Below are positions 13,869 to 23,399 of a stretch of DNA of 64,000 nucleotides, in pieces; position 1 is the first letter of the stretch; the number at the start of each line of letters is the position of its first letter. The stretch lies in NCBI RefSeq assembly GCF_028595325.1, contig NZ_JAQQXR010000004.1, forward strand, positions 1 through 64,000, read 5' to 3'. A program made the position numbers and the translations under genes. The notes beneath the pieces are model-generated. The model had not been told where the DNA came from. It ran no database searches and worked only from the letters and a program-made list of their open reading frames with translations. The DNA is from Janthinobacterium fluminis. Lineage in GTDB: Bacteria > Pseudomonadota > Gammaproteobacteria > Burkholderiales > Burkholderiaceae_D.

Positions 13869-16800
13869 ATGACGGCTTTGACTGACAATCATGATCCTTC
13901 CCACAAAGCCTGGCCGCACGCAGACGCGCCTATCCGCCGCGGCCATCCGCCGCCCGCGGGGCCGCTGATGGCCAAACACGATCACGACGAATCCGCGCGG
14001 CTGCGCCAGACGGCCGGCCCCGGCGCCGGTGTGTTGTTGGCGCAACAGTCGGCCAGCAACGAAGTGGCCGAAGTCCGGGAAGCCCTGCGCCAGGCCGACG
14101 AGCGGATGAGCAAGCTGCTTGAGAGCATCACCGACGGCTTCCTCGTCGTCGACCGCGACTGGCGCATCAGCTACATCAACGCGCGCGCCGAAGACATGCT
14201 GCGCCCGGCGCGCAAGAGCGGCGCCTGCCTGCCCGGCGGCAACCTGTGGCAGCAACTCCCCGAGCTGCGCGGCACCGTGCTCGAAGCCCAGTACCGCCAC
14301 GCGCTCGAACGCCAGGAAAGCGTCGGCTTCGAGCTGTACTACCTGCCCCTCAAGCGCTGGCTGGAAGTGCGCGCCTATCCGTCCAGCGACGGCCTGACCA
14401 GCTACTTGCAGGACATCACCCAGCGCAAGGCCGACGAGCGGGCGCTGCGCGAGAGCGCCAACCGCCTGCAGGTGGCGCTGGCGGCCGGCAAGCTGGGCGA
14501 CTGGAGCTGGGACGCCGCCACCGACCTGGTCACGCTGGGCCGGCGCGCCGCCGAGATGTTCGAGCTGCCCGGCGCCACGCCGGTGACCTGGCGCGCGCTG
14601 CGCGAGCGCATCGACGAGGACGACCGCGCCGACGCCCGCGGCGCCTTCCTGCGCGCCTTCGCCAGCCGCGCCGACTACCAGATCGAATGCCGCATCGTGC
14701 GCCGCAGCGGCGAGCGGCGCTGGCTGTCGGTGGTCGGCCACGGCAACTACGGCGACGACGACAGCCTGCAGGGCATGACCGGCATGGTGCGCGACATCAC
14801 CCGCAGCAAGGCCGCCGAGGACACCCTGCGCCAGAGCGAGGAAGAGCTGCGCGCGCTGGCCAACTCGATTCCGCAACTGGCCTGGATCGCCCAGTTCGAC
14901 GGCGCCGTCACCTGGTACAACGAACGCTGGTACGACTACACCGGCACCAGCGCCGGGCAGAACGCCGGCAACGGCTGGCAAGCCGTCTACGACCCGCTCT
15001 GCCTGCCGCAGATGAAGCAGCGCTGGGAGCAGTCGCTGCGCAGCGGCCAGCCCTTCGAAATGGAATTCCCGATACGCGGCGCCGACGGCCAGTTCCGCTG
15101 GTTCCTGACGCGCGCCAACCCGATCCGCGACGGCGACGGCAAGCTGCTGCGCTGGTTCGGCACCAGCACCGACGTCGACCAGGTCAAGCGCGCCCAGGAG
15201 GCGCTGCGCGACGAGAGCGCCATCCTGGAACTGCTCAACAGCACCGGCACGGCGCTGGCCAGCACGCGCGACCTGGGCGCGCTGCTGCAGGAAGTCACCG
15301 ACGCCACCACCCGCCTCAGCGGCGCGCACTGCGGCGTCTTCCTGAGCCGGGACGACGGCGCCGGCGCGCCGGCCCACTGCACGCTGGCCGGCGCCGGCGC
15401 CGCGGCGTTCCGGCACTTCGCGGCGGCCCACGCCGAGGCCCTGTTCGGCCCGGCGCGGCAAGGCGGCGGCGCCCTGCGCGCCGACGACGTCGCGGCCGAT
15501 CCGCGCTACGCCGACGCCGCGCCCGTGCGCAGCTACCTGGCCGTGCCCGTCGTGGCGCGCTCGGGCGACGTCATCGGCGGCCTGTTCTTCGGCCACCCGG
15601 AAGCGGCCGTCTTCACCGCCCGCACCGAGCGCATCGTCGGCGGCATCGCCGCCCAGGCCGCCGTGGCGATCGACAACGCCCGCATGTACGAGGCGGCCCA
15701 GCGCGCCGCCGAGGAGCGCAAGGTGCTGCTCGACAGCGAGCGCAGCGCCCGCACCGAGGCCGAGCGCACCAACCAGATGAAGGACGAATTCCTCGCCACC
15801 CTGTCGCACGAGCTGCGCACGCCGCTCTCGGCCATCCTCGGCTGGGCCCAGGTGCTGCGCCGCGGCACGCGCGACCAGGCCGACCAGCAGCGCGGCCTGC
15901 AAAGCATCGAACGCAACGCCCGCGCCCAGGCGCAGCTGATCGAAGACCTGCTCGACATGAGCCGCATCACCTCCGGCAAGGTGCAGCTGGACATGCAGGC
16001 GATCGCGCCGGCCACCATCATCGACGCCGCCATCGAGGCGCTGCGCCCGGCCGCCGACGCCAAGAACATCCGCCTCGACAGCCGGATCGCCGCCGGCGTC
16101 GGCGCCATCGCCGGCGACGCCAGCCGCCTGCAGCAGGTGATCTGGAACCTGCTGTCGAACGCGCTCAAGTTCACGCCGCGCGACGGCACCGTCAGCATCG
16201 ACGTGCGCCAGGCCGACAGGCACGCCGAAATCACCATGCGCGACAGCGGCATCGGCATCCGCGCCGAGTTCCTGGCCCACGTGTTCGAGCGCTTCCGCCA
16301 GGCCGACGCCTCGACCACGCGCAAGCACGGCGGCCTCGGCCTGGGATTGGCGATCGTCAAGCACCTCGTCGAGCAGCACGGCGGCAGCGTCGCCGTCGCC
16401 AGCGCCGGCGAAGGCTGCGGCGCGACGTTCACGGTGCGCCTGCCGCTGGCGGCGCACGCGGCGGGGCGGCCGGCGGCGCGCCCCCACTCGGCGGCGCCGG
16501 CCGCGGCGGCCGGCGACCTGCCGCTGCCCGACCTGGCGCGCCTGAAAGTGCTGGTCGTCGACGACGAGGCCGACGCCCGCGAGCTGATCGAACGCATCCT
16601 CAGCGACTGCAACGCCGAGGTGCTGCAGGCGGCCGACGCGGCCCAGGCCCTGCAACTGCTGCTCAACGAGCGCCCCGACGTGCTGGTCAGCGATATCGGC
16701 ATGCCCGACGTGGACGGCTTCGACCTGCTCGGCATGGTGCGCGCGCTCGGCGCCGAGCGCGGCGGCGCGCTGCCGGCCGTGGCGCTGACGGCCTTCGCCC

Positions 16801-16934
16801 GCTCGCAGGACCGGCAGCGCGCGCTGGCCCTGGGCTTCCAGGCCCACGTCGCCAAGCCTGTGGAACCGGCGCAACTGGCGGCCACCGTCGCCGGCGTCTG
16901 CGGCCGGGGACAGACCACGATTTCCAAGCAATGA
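13869..16934 (+). CDS. Hybrid sensor histidine kinase (three PAS, GAF, HisKA, HATPase, REC)
   Basis: A 1021-residue, apparently soluble hybrid kinase. Order: PAS (about 80-190), PAS/PAC (195-320), PAS/PAC (325-445), GAF (450-620), dimerisation domain with the phospho-His in LATLSHELRTPLS, ATPase domain (NLLSNALKFTP, DSGIGI, GGLGLGLAI), and a C-terminal receiver with Asp in VLVSDIGMPDVDG. No transmembrane helix is evident. The start is uncertain: no clear ribosome site precedes 13869, and an in-frame ATG about 100 bases later is possible. The last nine residues (GQTTISKQ region) and the TGA are encoded by the left arm and loop of a palindromic repeat. Confidence 0.92.
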   Translation: MTALTDNHDPSHKAWPHADAPIRRGHPPPAGPLMAKHDHDESARLRQTAGPGAGVLLAQQSASNEVAEVREALRQADERMSKLLESITDGFLVVDRDWRISYINARAEDMLRPARKSGACLPGGNLWQQLPELRGTVLEAQYRHALERQESVGFELYYLPLKRWLEVRAYPSSDGLTSYLQDITQRKADERALRESANRLQVALAAGKLGDWSWDAATDLVTLGRRAAEMFELPGATPVTWRALRERIDEDDRADARGAFLRAFASRADYQIECRIVRRSGERRWLSVVGHGNYGDDDSLQGMTGMVRDITRSKAAEDTLRQSEEELRALANSIPQLAWIAQFDGAVTWYNERWYDYTGTSAGQNAGNGWQAVYDPLCLPQMKQRWEQSLRSGQPFEMEFPIRGADGQFRWFLTRANPIRDGDGKLLRWFGTSTDVDQVKRAQEALRDESAILELLNSTGTALASTRDLGALLQEVTDATTRLSGAHCGVFLSRDDGAGAPAHCTLAGAGAAAFRHFAAAHAEALFGPARQGGGALRADDVAADPRYADAAPVRSYLAVPVVARSGDVIGGLFFGHPEAAVFTARTERIVGGIAAQAAVAIDNARMYEAAQRAAEERKVLLDSERSARTEAERTNQMKDEFLATLSHELRTPLSAILGWAQVLRRGTRDQADQQRGLQSIERNARAQAQLIEDLLDMSRITSGKVQLDMQAIAPATIIDAAIEALRPAADAKNIRLDSRIAAGVGAIAGDASRLQQVIWNLLSNALKFTPRDGTVSIDVRQADRHAEITMRDSGIGIRAEFLAHVFERFRQADASTTRKHGGLGLGLAIVKHLVEQHGGSVAVASAGEGCGATFTVRLPLAAHAAGRPAARPHSAAPAAAAGDLPLPDLARLKVLVVDDEADARELIERILSDCNAEVLQAADAAQALQLLLNERPDVLVSDIGMPDVDGFDLLGMVRALGAERGGALPAVALTAFARSQDRQRALALGFQAHVAKPVEPAQLAATVAGVCGRGQTTISKQ

Positions 16935-16960
16935 TTTCTTGGAAATCGTGGTCTGTCCCC
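16906..16960. repeat. Palindromic repeat, family A copy 1 (23-bp arms)
   Basis: Arms 16906-16928 and 16938-16960 are perfect inverted repeats beginning GGGGACAGACCACG, with a 9-bp centre. The same arm sequence recurs at 50731-50788. The left arm lies inside the histidine kinase reading frame and the stop codon (16932-16934) falls in the centre. Confidence 0.95.
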
Positions 16961-17251
16961 GCCGGACTCGTCCTATAATGAAGCAGCGCGGAATCGGCGC
17001 GGCGGACGGTCAACGGCGCAGTCTTGTCACAAAATCAGCTTGCTCTTCCTACTCGGAGACGCGGCACTGTCCTACAAGCAACTTCGCTAAGCTTTGTTAC
17101 ACTACAAATACACCAGCATCATGGTTCACCCCTTACCGGCAAGATCGACGGCGGCGAACCTGAAGACGCGCTCCTCACGCCGCAGCGAGGGGCTACCATC
17201 GTTTTAAGCGCTCTCAGCCAGCGTCGACTATCCAGCATTGACGAGACCACT
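16935..17251. other. Intergenic stretch upstream of the REC-GGDEF gene
   Basis: These 317 bp hold the right half of the palindromic repeat, then a consensus TATAAT at 16974-16979 whose -35 (GTCTGT at 16951-16956, 17 bp away) would come from the repeat arm. The rest is moderately AT-rich with no convincing gene; an in-frame upstream extension of the GGDEF gene to 17024 lacks domain support. Confidence 0.5.
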
Positions 17252-18235
17252 ATGCCGAGCCAAGAAGAGATTTTGAAAGCCAAGATTCTGGTGGTTGACG
17301 ACTCGCCCGACAATGTCGACCTGATGCTGGAAATCCTGCGCGACGCCGGCTACACCAGCGTCACGGCGACGCTGCGGCCGGAACAGGTGTGCCCGCTGCA
17401 CCGCGAACATTGCTACGATTTGATCTTGCTCGATTTGCAAATGCCCGAGCTGAACGGCTTCCAGGTCATGAAGGGCCTCAAGGAGATCGAACAGGGCGGC
17501 TACCTGCCGGTGCTGGCGCTGACGGCCCAGCCGAGCTTCAAGATCGCCGCGCTGGAGGCCGGCGCGCGCGACTTCATCAGCAAACCCTTCGACCTGCTGG
17601 AAGTGCATAAGCGCATCCACAACATGCTGGAGGTGCGCCTGCTCTACAAGGAGCTGGCCCAGTACAGCAAGCAGCAGCAGGAACTGGCGCTGCACGACCC
17701 GCTGACGGGCCTGCCCAACCGGCGCCTGCTGGAAGACCGCATCGCCACCTCGCTGCAGCACGCCCAGCGCAACCGCGGCAAGGCCGCCGTCATGTACCTG
17801 GACCTGGACGGCTTCAAGGCCATCAACGACACCTACGGCCACGCCTACGGCGACGAAATCCTGAAAATGGTCGCCAAGCGCCTGGTCGGCTCCTCCCGCA
17901 AGGAAGACACGGTGGCGCGCATAGGCGGCGACGAGTTCGTCATCGTGCTGGGCGCCCTGTCCGGCCTGGGCGACGCCCGCGAACCGGCCTCGAAGCTGGT
18001 CGAAATCGTCTCCGAACCCTACTTCATCAACGATCTGTCGCTGACGCTGTCGACCAGCATCGGCATCAGCATCTATCCGGACGACGCCGACAACGTCGAG
18101 GCGCTGATCTCGATGGCCGACAGCGCGCTGTACGAGGCCAAGCGCGCCGGCAAGAACCGCTTTTGCTGCACGCCGCCGGGCGGCGCGCCGCTGCGCCCGG
18201 CGCATCTGGCCAGCGCCGCGCCGCACGCCGCCTGA
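17252..18235 (+). CDS. Response regulator with diguanylate cyclase (REC-GGDEF)
   Basis: A 327-residue protein that should make cyclic di-GMP when phosphorylated. Receiver domain at residues 10-125 (acidic pair in VVDDS, phospho-Asp in LILLDLQMPELNG, Lys in ISKPFD), a coiled linker (LLYKELAQYSKQQQELA), then a GGDEF domain from about 148 (HDPLTGLPNRRLLEDR). The active site is an intact RIGGDEF, and the inhibitory I-site RKED lies five residues before it, so product inhibition is expected. The ATG at 17252 begins just before the receiver. It follows the hybrid kinase gene and may be its output. Confidence 0.93.
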   Translation: MPSQEEILKAKILVVDDSPDNVDLMLEILRDAGYTSVTATLRPEQVCPLHREHCYDLILLDLQMPELNGFQVMKGLKEIEQGGYLPVLALTAQPSFKIAALEAGARDFISKPFDLLEVHKRIHNMLEVRLLYKELAQYSKQQQELALHDPLTGLPNRRLLEDRIATSLQHAQRNRGKAAVMYLDLDGFKAINDTYGHAYGDEILKMVAKRLVGSSRKEDTVARIGGDEFVIVLGALSGLGDAREPASKLVEIVSEPYFINDLSLTLSTSIGISIYPDDADNVEALISMADSALYEAKRAGKNRFCCTPPGGAPLRPAHLASAAPHAA

Positions 18236-18241
18236 GCCGGC

Positions 18242-18829
<588 letters not shown>

Positions 18830-18929
18830 TTAAGGCAAGAACCATTGCGCGGGGCAAGGCGCGCGGGCGGCGAATGGCCGGGGCGGCGGCCTGCCGCACA
18901 CCCTGCCGTTTGCGCCGACAGCAAGCGCG

Positions 18930-20585
18930 ATGCGCTCCGCAGATTCTCAGAGCCGGGACAAGGTGCCTACCATCGACAAGCCCAAGATTCTCGTTGTCAA
19001 CGACGATGCCAACAGCCTGTTCGCCCTCACCTCGTTGCTGGCGCAGTGGGCCGAGCAGGAGCATTACGAAGTCATGGCGGCGCGCTCGGGCGAGGAAGGC
19101 TTGCGCCAGGTGCTGCTGCACGATTTCGCCGTGATCCTGCTCGACGTCAACATGCCGGGCATGGACGGCTTTGAAACGGCCGAGGCGATCCACCAGCGGG
19201 CCCGCTCGGCGAACATTCCCATCATCTTCGTGACGGCCTTCCTGGCCGATGAAATCGACCGCCTGAAAGCCTACCAGCGCGGCGCCGTCGACTTCCTGTT
19301 CACCCCCGTCATCCCGCAAATCCTCCACGCCAAGGTGTCCGTTTTCGTCGCGCTGGCCAGCAAGAACGAGCTGTTGCGCGGCCAGGCGCACAAGCTGAGC
19401 CAGCGCAGCACCGAACTGATCGCCACCAACAAGCGGCTCACGCGCGAAATCGAGGAGCGCAAGGCGGCCGAACAGCAAAACAGCGCCAAGGACGAATTCC
19501 TGGCCATGCTGGGGCACGAATTGCGCAACCCGCTCAGCGCCATCAGCAGCGCCGCCGCCGTGATCGGCCTGCCGGGCGTCTCCGCCGAGGGCGCGGCGCG
19601 CGCCAGAAGCATCATCCTGCGCCAGAGCCGCCACCTGGGCCACATCGTCGACGACTTGCTGGACCTGAGCCGGGCCATGTCCGGCAAGATCCGGCTGAAC
19701 CGCCAGCCGCTCGACCTGGCGACGCTGACGGCGAGCTGCGTCGACACCTTCCGCGCCACCGGCCGCCTGAGCCAGTACACCCTGGAGCTGGACGCGGCGC
19801 CGGGCTGGATCGACGGCGACGCCACCCGCATCGAACAAATCGTCAGCAACCTGCTCGACAACGCCCTGAAATACACGGCGCCCGGCGGCCGCATCGGCGT
19901 CGGCCTGCGCGCCGACGCCGGCGAGCTGGTGCTGACGGTGCACGACTCCGGCGTCGGCATGGCGGCCGAACTGCTGCCCCACGTGTTCGACGTCTTCGTG
20001 CAGGGCGCCAACACGCTGGACCGCGCCCAAGGCGGGCTGGGCGTCGGCCTGGCGCTGGTGCGCCGCTTGGCCGAGCTGCACGGCGGCGGCGTCGGCGCGC
20101 ACAGCGAGGGCGCCGGCCGCGGCAGCACCTTCACCGTGCGCCTGCCGGCCGCGCAACAGCCGGCCGCCGCGCCGCCCCCCGTCGCCGCGCGCGCGGCGGC
20201 GCCGGGCCTGCCGCGCATCCTGCTCATCGAGGACAACGACGACGGCCGCGAAGTGATGGCGATGATGCTGGCCTGCCACGGCTATCCGGTGCGGCACGCC
20301 GCCGACGGCCTGCTGGGCCTGAAGGCGGCGGCCGACTTCCTGCCCGAGCTGGCCCTGGTCGACATCGGCCTGCCCGGCGTCGACGGCTACGAGGTGGCGC
20401 GGCGCCTGCGCGCCGACCCGCGCACCCGCGCCATCAAACTGATCGCGCTGACCGGCTACGGCCTGGCCGAAGACAAGCGCCGCGTGCTCGACGCCGGCTT
20501 CGACCTGCACCTGGTCAAACCCGTCGACATCGACCAGTTGCTGGAAACCATACAGCGCTGCGCGCGCGCCGACGCGACGCAGTAA
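18930..20585 (+). CDS. Hybrid histidine kinase with REC at both ends (REC-HisKA-HATPase-REC)
   Basis: A 551-residue cytoplasmic kinase. N-terminal receiver at about 19-135 (Asp in VILLDVNMPGMDG), a coiled coil (LRGQAHKLSQRSTELIATNK), the HisKA domain with phospho-His in FLAMLGHELRNPLSAIS, ATPase domain (NLLDNALKYTAPGG, DSGVGMAAELL, GGLGVGLALV) and a second receiver (Asp in LALVDIGLPGVDG, Lys in LVKPVD). With an input receiver and an output receiver it is a phosphorelay node rather than a direct sensor. The start is uncertain; MRSADS at 18930 has no strong ribosome site. Confidence 0.9.
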   Translation: MRSADSQSRDKVPTIDKPKILVVNDDANSLFALTSLLAQWAEQEHYEVMAARSGEEGLRQVLLHDFAVILLDVNMPGMDGFETAEAIHQRARSANIPIIFVTAFLADEIDRLKAYQRGAVDFLFTPVIPQILHAKVSVFVALASKNELLRGQAHKLSQRSTELIATNKRLTREIEERKAAEQQNSAKDEFLAMLGHELRNPLSAISSAAAVIGLPGVSAEGAARARSIILRQSRHLGHIVDDLLDLSRAMSGKIRLNRQPLDLATLTASCVDTFRATGRLSQYTLELDAAPGWIDGDATRIEQIVSNLLDNALKYTAPGGRIGVGLRADAGELVLTVHDSGVGMAAELLPHVFDVFVQGANTLDRAQGGLGVGLALVRRLAELHGGGVGAHSEGAGRGSTFTVRLPAAQQPAAAPPPVAARAAAPGLPRILLIEDNDDGREVMAMMLACHGYPVRHAADGLLGLKAAADFLPELALVDIGLPGVDGYEVARRLRADPRTRAIKLIALTGYGLAEDKRRVLDAGFDLHLVKPVDIDQLLETIQRCARADATQ

Positions 20586-20678
20586 ACGCGGCCGCACCGC
20601 AGTGCGCCAGACATTTCCGAGCTCATGTATTATCCGAAGGTAAAAGCCTTTGCACATTTCAATTACACGGCGTTTCCT

Positions 20679-21392
20679 ATGTCACAGTCAAAACCAGAGC
20701 AATTTAGCGAGTCGTCGCAAGTGGACGCCTTGCGCGCGGCCGACCTGAGCGAACTGCTCGGCCACGTCAACACCAGCTGGGACAACGAGCGGCGCAGCCT
20801 GTCGCGGCAATTGCACGACAGCCTGGGCTCGTCGCTGACGGCGCTGACCATGCACCTGTCGCTGCTGACGCAGCAAATGCCGCAGGAACGCGTCCTGCTC
20901 GACCGCGCGGCGCAAATGAAGCAACTGCTGCTGAACGTGATCGAAACGAACCGGCAGATGCAGATGAAACTGTGGAACGACAAGCTGGAATTCCTCGGCG
21001 TGAAGGTGGCGCTCGGCGAGCTGGCCGAGCAATTCAGCGAACAGCACCAGATCGCCGTGCGCTGCAGCCTGCCGGAAGACGAACTGGTGTGCCCGCGCGG
21101 CCACGGCGTGGCGCTGCTGCGCACGCTGGAAGAAGCCTTGAGCAACATCGTCGCCCACGCGCAGGCCAACGCAGTCGACATCATCGTCGACGACAACGAC
21201 GAAGCGCTGATGCTGACGGTAAAGGACAATGGCATCGGCTTGCAGGACGGACCGGCCACGCAGCTGAGCAAGCATGGCTTGCGCGCCGTGCGCGAGCGCG
21301 TGCACTATCTGGGCGGCATGCTGGTGCTGACGGCCGACACCGGCGCCGGCGGCACCACGTTGACGGTCACGCTGCCGAAACCGAAGGGCTGA
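20679..21392 (+). CDS. Soluble sensor histidine kinase, HisKA_3 (NarX/DesK-like) type
   Basis: A 237-residue kinase made of just a dimerisation and an ATPase domain. The phospho-His lies in RRSLSRQLHDSLGSSLTAL (HisKA_3 H-box), and the ATPase part has EEALSNIVAHAQA (N-box) and VKDNGIGL, ending in GGTTLTVTLP. It has no sensor domain and no membrane segment. Such kinases normally phosphorylate a LuxR/NarL-type regulator, and none is adjacent. An ATG at 20625 would add 18 residues without domain support. Confidence 0.85.
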   Translation: MSQSKPEQFSESSQVDALRAADLSELLGHVNTSWDNERRSLSRQLHDSLGSSLTALTMHLSLLTQQMPQERVLLDRAAQMKQLLLNVIETNRQMQMKLWNDKLEFLGVKVALGELAEQFSEQHQIAVRCSLPEDELVCPRGHGVALLRTLEEALSNIVAHAQANAVDIIVDDNDEALMLTVKDNGIGLQDGPATQLSKHGLRAVRERVHYLGGMLVLTADTGAGGTTLTVTLPKPKG

Positions 21393-21398
21393 GCGCCC

Positions 21399-22697
21399 TC
21401 AGTGCAGCTTGACCAGCGGCGTGCTGCGCTTGATCAGGAAACGCGCCAGCGCCAGCACGCCGGTGCGCACCGTGCCCAGCACGGCCTGGTGATGCAGCAG
21501 ATGCAGGCTGAGGTACATCATGCGCGCAAAAAACCCCTCGACGAACCAGCTCAAGCCTTTCAGGGAGCCCATCAAGGTGCCCACCGAGGTGCTTTGGCCG
21601 AACGACACCAGCGAGCCGTAATCGCGGTAGATGTAGGAGGCGCGGTGCGGCGCCTTGCCGGCGGCCTGGCGCAGGAAGGCGTCGCGCAGGTAATCGGCCT
21701 GCTGGTGCGCGGCCTGGGCGCGCGGCGGCACCAGTTTGCCGTCGGCGCCGCTGCAGGCGGCGCAATCGCCCAGCGCGTAAATGTTCGGGAAGCCGTTGAC
21801 GGCCAGCGTGCCGTCCACCTCGATCTGCCCGGCGCGGTTGGTCGGCAAGCCGAGCTCGCTCAGGAAAGCGGGCGCCTTGATGCCGGCCGCCCACACGCAC
21901 AAATGGGCGCGATAGCTGGCGCCGCCGGCCACGCTGACCTGCGTGGCGTCGATGGCCGTCACGCGCGTGTCGGTCACGACCGTGATGCCGCGTGCGTTGA
22001 GCAGTTTCACGGCCGCCGCCGCCACCCGCTCCGGCAGCGGCGCCAGGATGCGCGGCGCCCCTTCCAGCAAGGTGATGCGGACGTCCTTGAGGGCGTGCAG
22101 GTGCCGGAAGCCATAGCTGGCGTAGACGCTGCTGGCCTCGCGCAACTCGGCCGCCAGCTCGACGCCGGTGGCGCCGCCGCCGATGATGACGATGTCGACG
22201 CTGGCGTCGGCATCGCTTTCCTTGTGCAGCTCCGCCAGCGTCAGCAATTTCAGCAGGGTCAGGCGGAAGCGTTCCGCGTCCTCGGTCGCGTTGAGCGAAA
22301 TCGTATGTTCTTGCGCGCCCGGCACGCCGAAGTAATTCGAGGTGCTGCCGATGGCCAGCACCAGCCTGGCGTAGCCGATGCGGCGCGCCGGCACCACCTC
22401 CTCGTTCGCCTCGGTGGCGATGGGGCCGACGGTGAGCGTGTTGGCGGCGGCGTCGAGCGCCGTCATGGCCCCGTACACATAGGTGAAACCGTTGTCGTGG
22501 GCCAGCATCTGGTAGGACAGGCCCTCCTGGTGGATGTCGAGGGTGCCGGCGGCCACCTCGTGCAGCGACGGCTTCCAGATATGGTAGAGCCGGCTATCGA
22601 CCAGCATCACCCGGTTCGGGCCCAGCTTGCGGCCCAGTTTGCAAGCCAGTTCCAGCCCGCCCGCCCCGCCGCCGACAATCACGATTTCGCTATGCAA
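21399..22697 (-). CDS. ndh: Type II NADH:quinone oxidoreductase (NDH-2)
   Basis: A 432-residue single-subunit, non-proton-pumping NADH dehydrogenase. FAD-binding GGGAGGLELACKLGR at the N-terminus, NADH-binding GGGATGVELAAEL near residue 175, and the second FAD motif NIYALGDCAA near 305. The C-terminal 60 residues are amphipathic and basic (MYLSLHLLHHQ, RFLIKRSTPLVKLH) and would bind the membrane. It converges with the kinase gene with a 6-bp gap. Confidence 0.93.
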   Translation of the reverse strand: MHSEIVIVGGGAGGLELACKLGRKLGPNRVMLVDSRLYHIWKPSLHEVAAGTLDIHQEGLSYQMLAHDNGFTYVYGAMTALDAAANTLTVGPIATEANEEVVPARRIGYARLVLAIGSTSNYFGVPGAQEHTISLNATEDAERFRLTLLKLLTLAELHKESDADASVDIVIIGGGATGVELAAELREASSVYASYGFRHLHALKDVRITLLEGAPRILAPLPERVAAAAVKLLNARGITVVTDTRVTAIDATQVSVAGGASYRAHLCVWAAGIKAPAFLSELGLPTNRAGQIEVDGTLAVNGFPNIYALGDCAACSGADGKLVPPRAQAAHQQADYLRDAFLRQAAGKAPHRASYIYRDYGSLVSFGQSTSVGTLMGSLKGLSWFVEGFFARMMYLSLHLLHHQAVLGTVRTGVLALARFLIKRSTPLVKLH

Positions 22698-22753
22698 ACA
22701 ACCTCCGGTAAGAAGAACTCGGCCCGGAGCCGTGCATACGGCCCGTGCCCCGA

Positions 22754-23242
22754 TTAATTATTGCCGCGGCCGTGGCCGTTGCCGTGACCGTTGCCATGGC
22801 CGCGACCGTGGCCGTGGCCCTTGCCGCGGTCGTTGTCGTTGTCGTTGTCGCGCCGGTCGTCCTGATAGCCGCGCTCGTCGCGGCCGTGGTCGCGGTGGTC
22901 GCGGTGCTGTTCGCGGTAGCGCGGCGCGAATTCATTGTTATACCAGCCATCTTGCACGAAGTATACACGCTGTCCGCAGGCATTGTAGGCGCGGCAATGC
23001 TTCGACCAATGCTTGGCGTGGCCTGGCGGCACGCGCAGATAAATAGGCGCCCGTTCGACGTAGCGCACCGGCCGCTCGATGATCATCGGCTGGGCATAAA
23101 TCACTGGCGGCGGCGCAAATTGGCCGACGTCAAGGCGACCGTAAAACCCCGGTTGCCCGACACTAATCGACACACCGACATCGGTGGCCATCGCGCTGGA
23201 TACAGTGGCAAGCAAGCTTGCGGCAAGGAGTAGGGTCTTCAT
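22754..23242 (-). CDS. Secreted protein with Gly-His-rich low-complexity tail
   Basis: A 162-residue protein with a Sec signal peptide (MKTLLLAASLLATVSSAMA). The mature part has a YVERAPIYLRVPPGHAKHW-like segment with a Cys pair seen in small periplasmic or cell-surface proteins of this family of bacteria. The final 60 residues are low complexity: an Asp/Arg stretch (DDRRDNDNDND) followed by GHGHGRGHGNGHGNGHGRG, a possible metal-binding or disordered tail. It lies 56 bp upstream of ndh on the same strand. Function unknown. Confidence 0.8.
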   Translation of the reverse strand: MKTLLLAASLLATVSSAMATDVGVSISVGQPGFYGRLDVGQFAPPPVIYAQPMIIERPVRYVERAPIYLRVPPGHAKHWSKHCRAYNACGQRVYFVQDGWYNNEFAPRYREQHRDHRDHGRDERGYQDDRRDNDNDNDRGKGHGHGRGHGNGHGNGHGRGNN

Positions 23243-23399
23243 GATCGTTCTCTTTCATCTATAGAAAAACGCCTCGCCGGACGTGCCGGCAAGGCTGGGT
23301 GGCTAAGGCGGATGCCTGTCACTGCCTGATCACAATTCTACTAGCTTAGACGCAAGTGCTCTGTTCGCTGGAGCACATAGACGTTGCGGATTGAACACA

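Noticed and set aside
13713..16931. 1072-codon minus-strand open frame opposite the hybrid kinase
   Set aside because: Shadow of strong GC3 bias; the plus strand encodes PAS, GAF, HisKA, ATPase and receiver motifs.
22700..23000. GNN/GHG-coding repeats as a possible CRISPR or minisatellite
   Set aside because: The units are short, irregular, without spacers, and lie inside a good reading frame with signal peptide.
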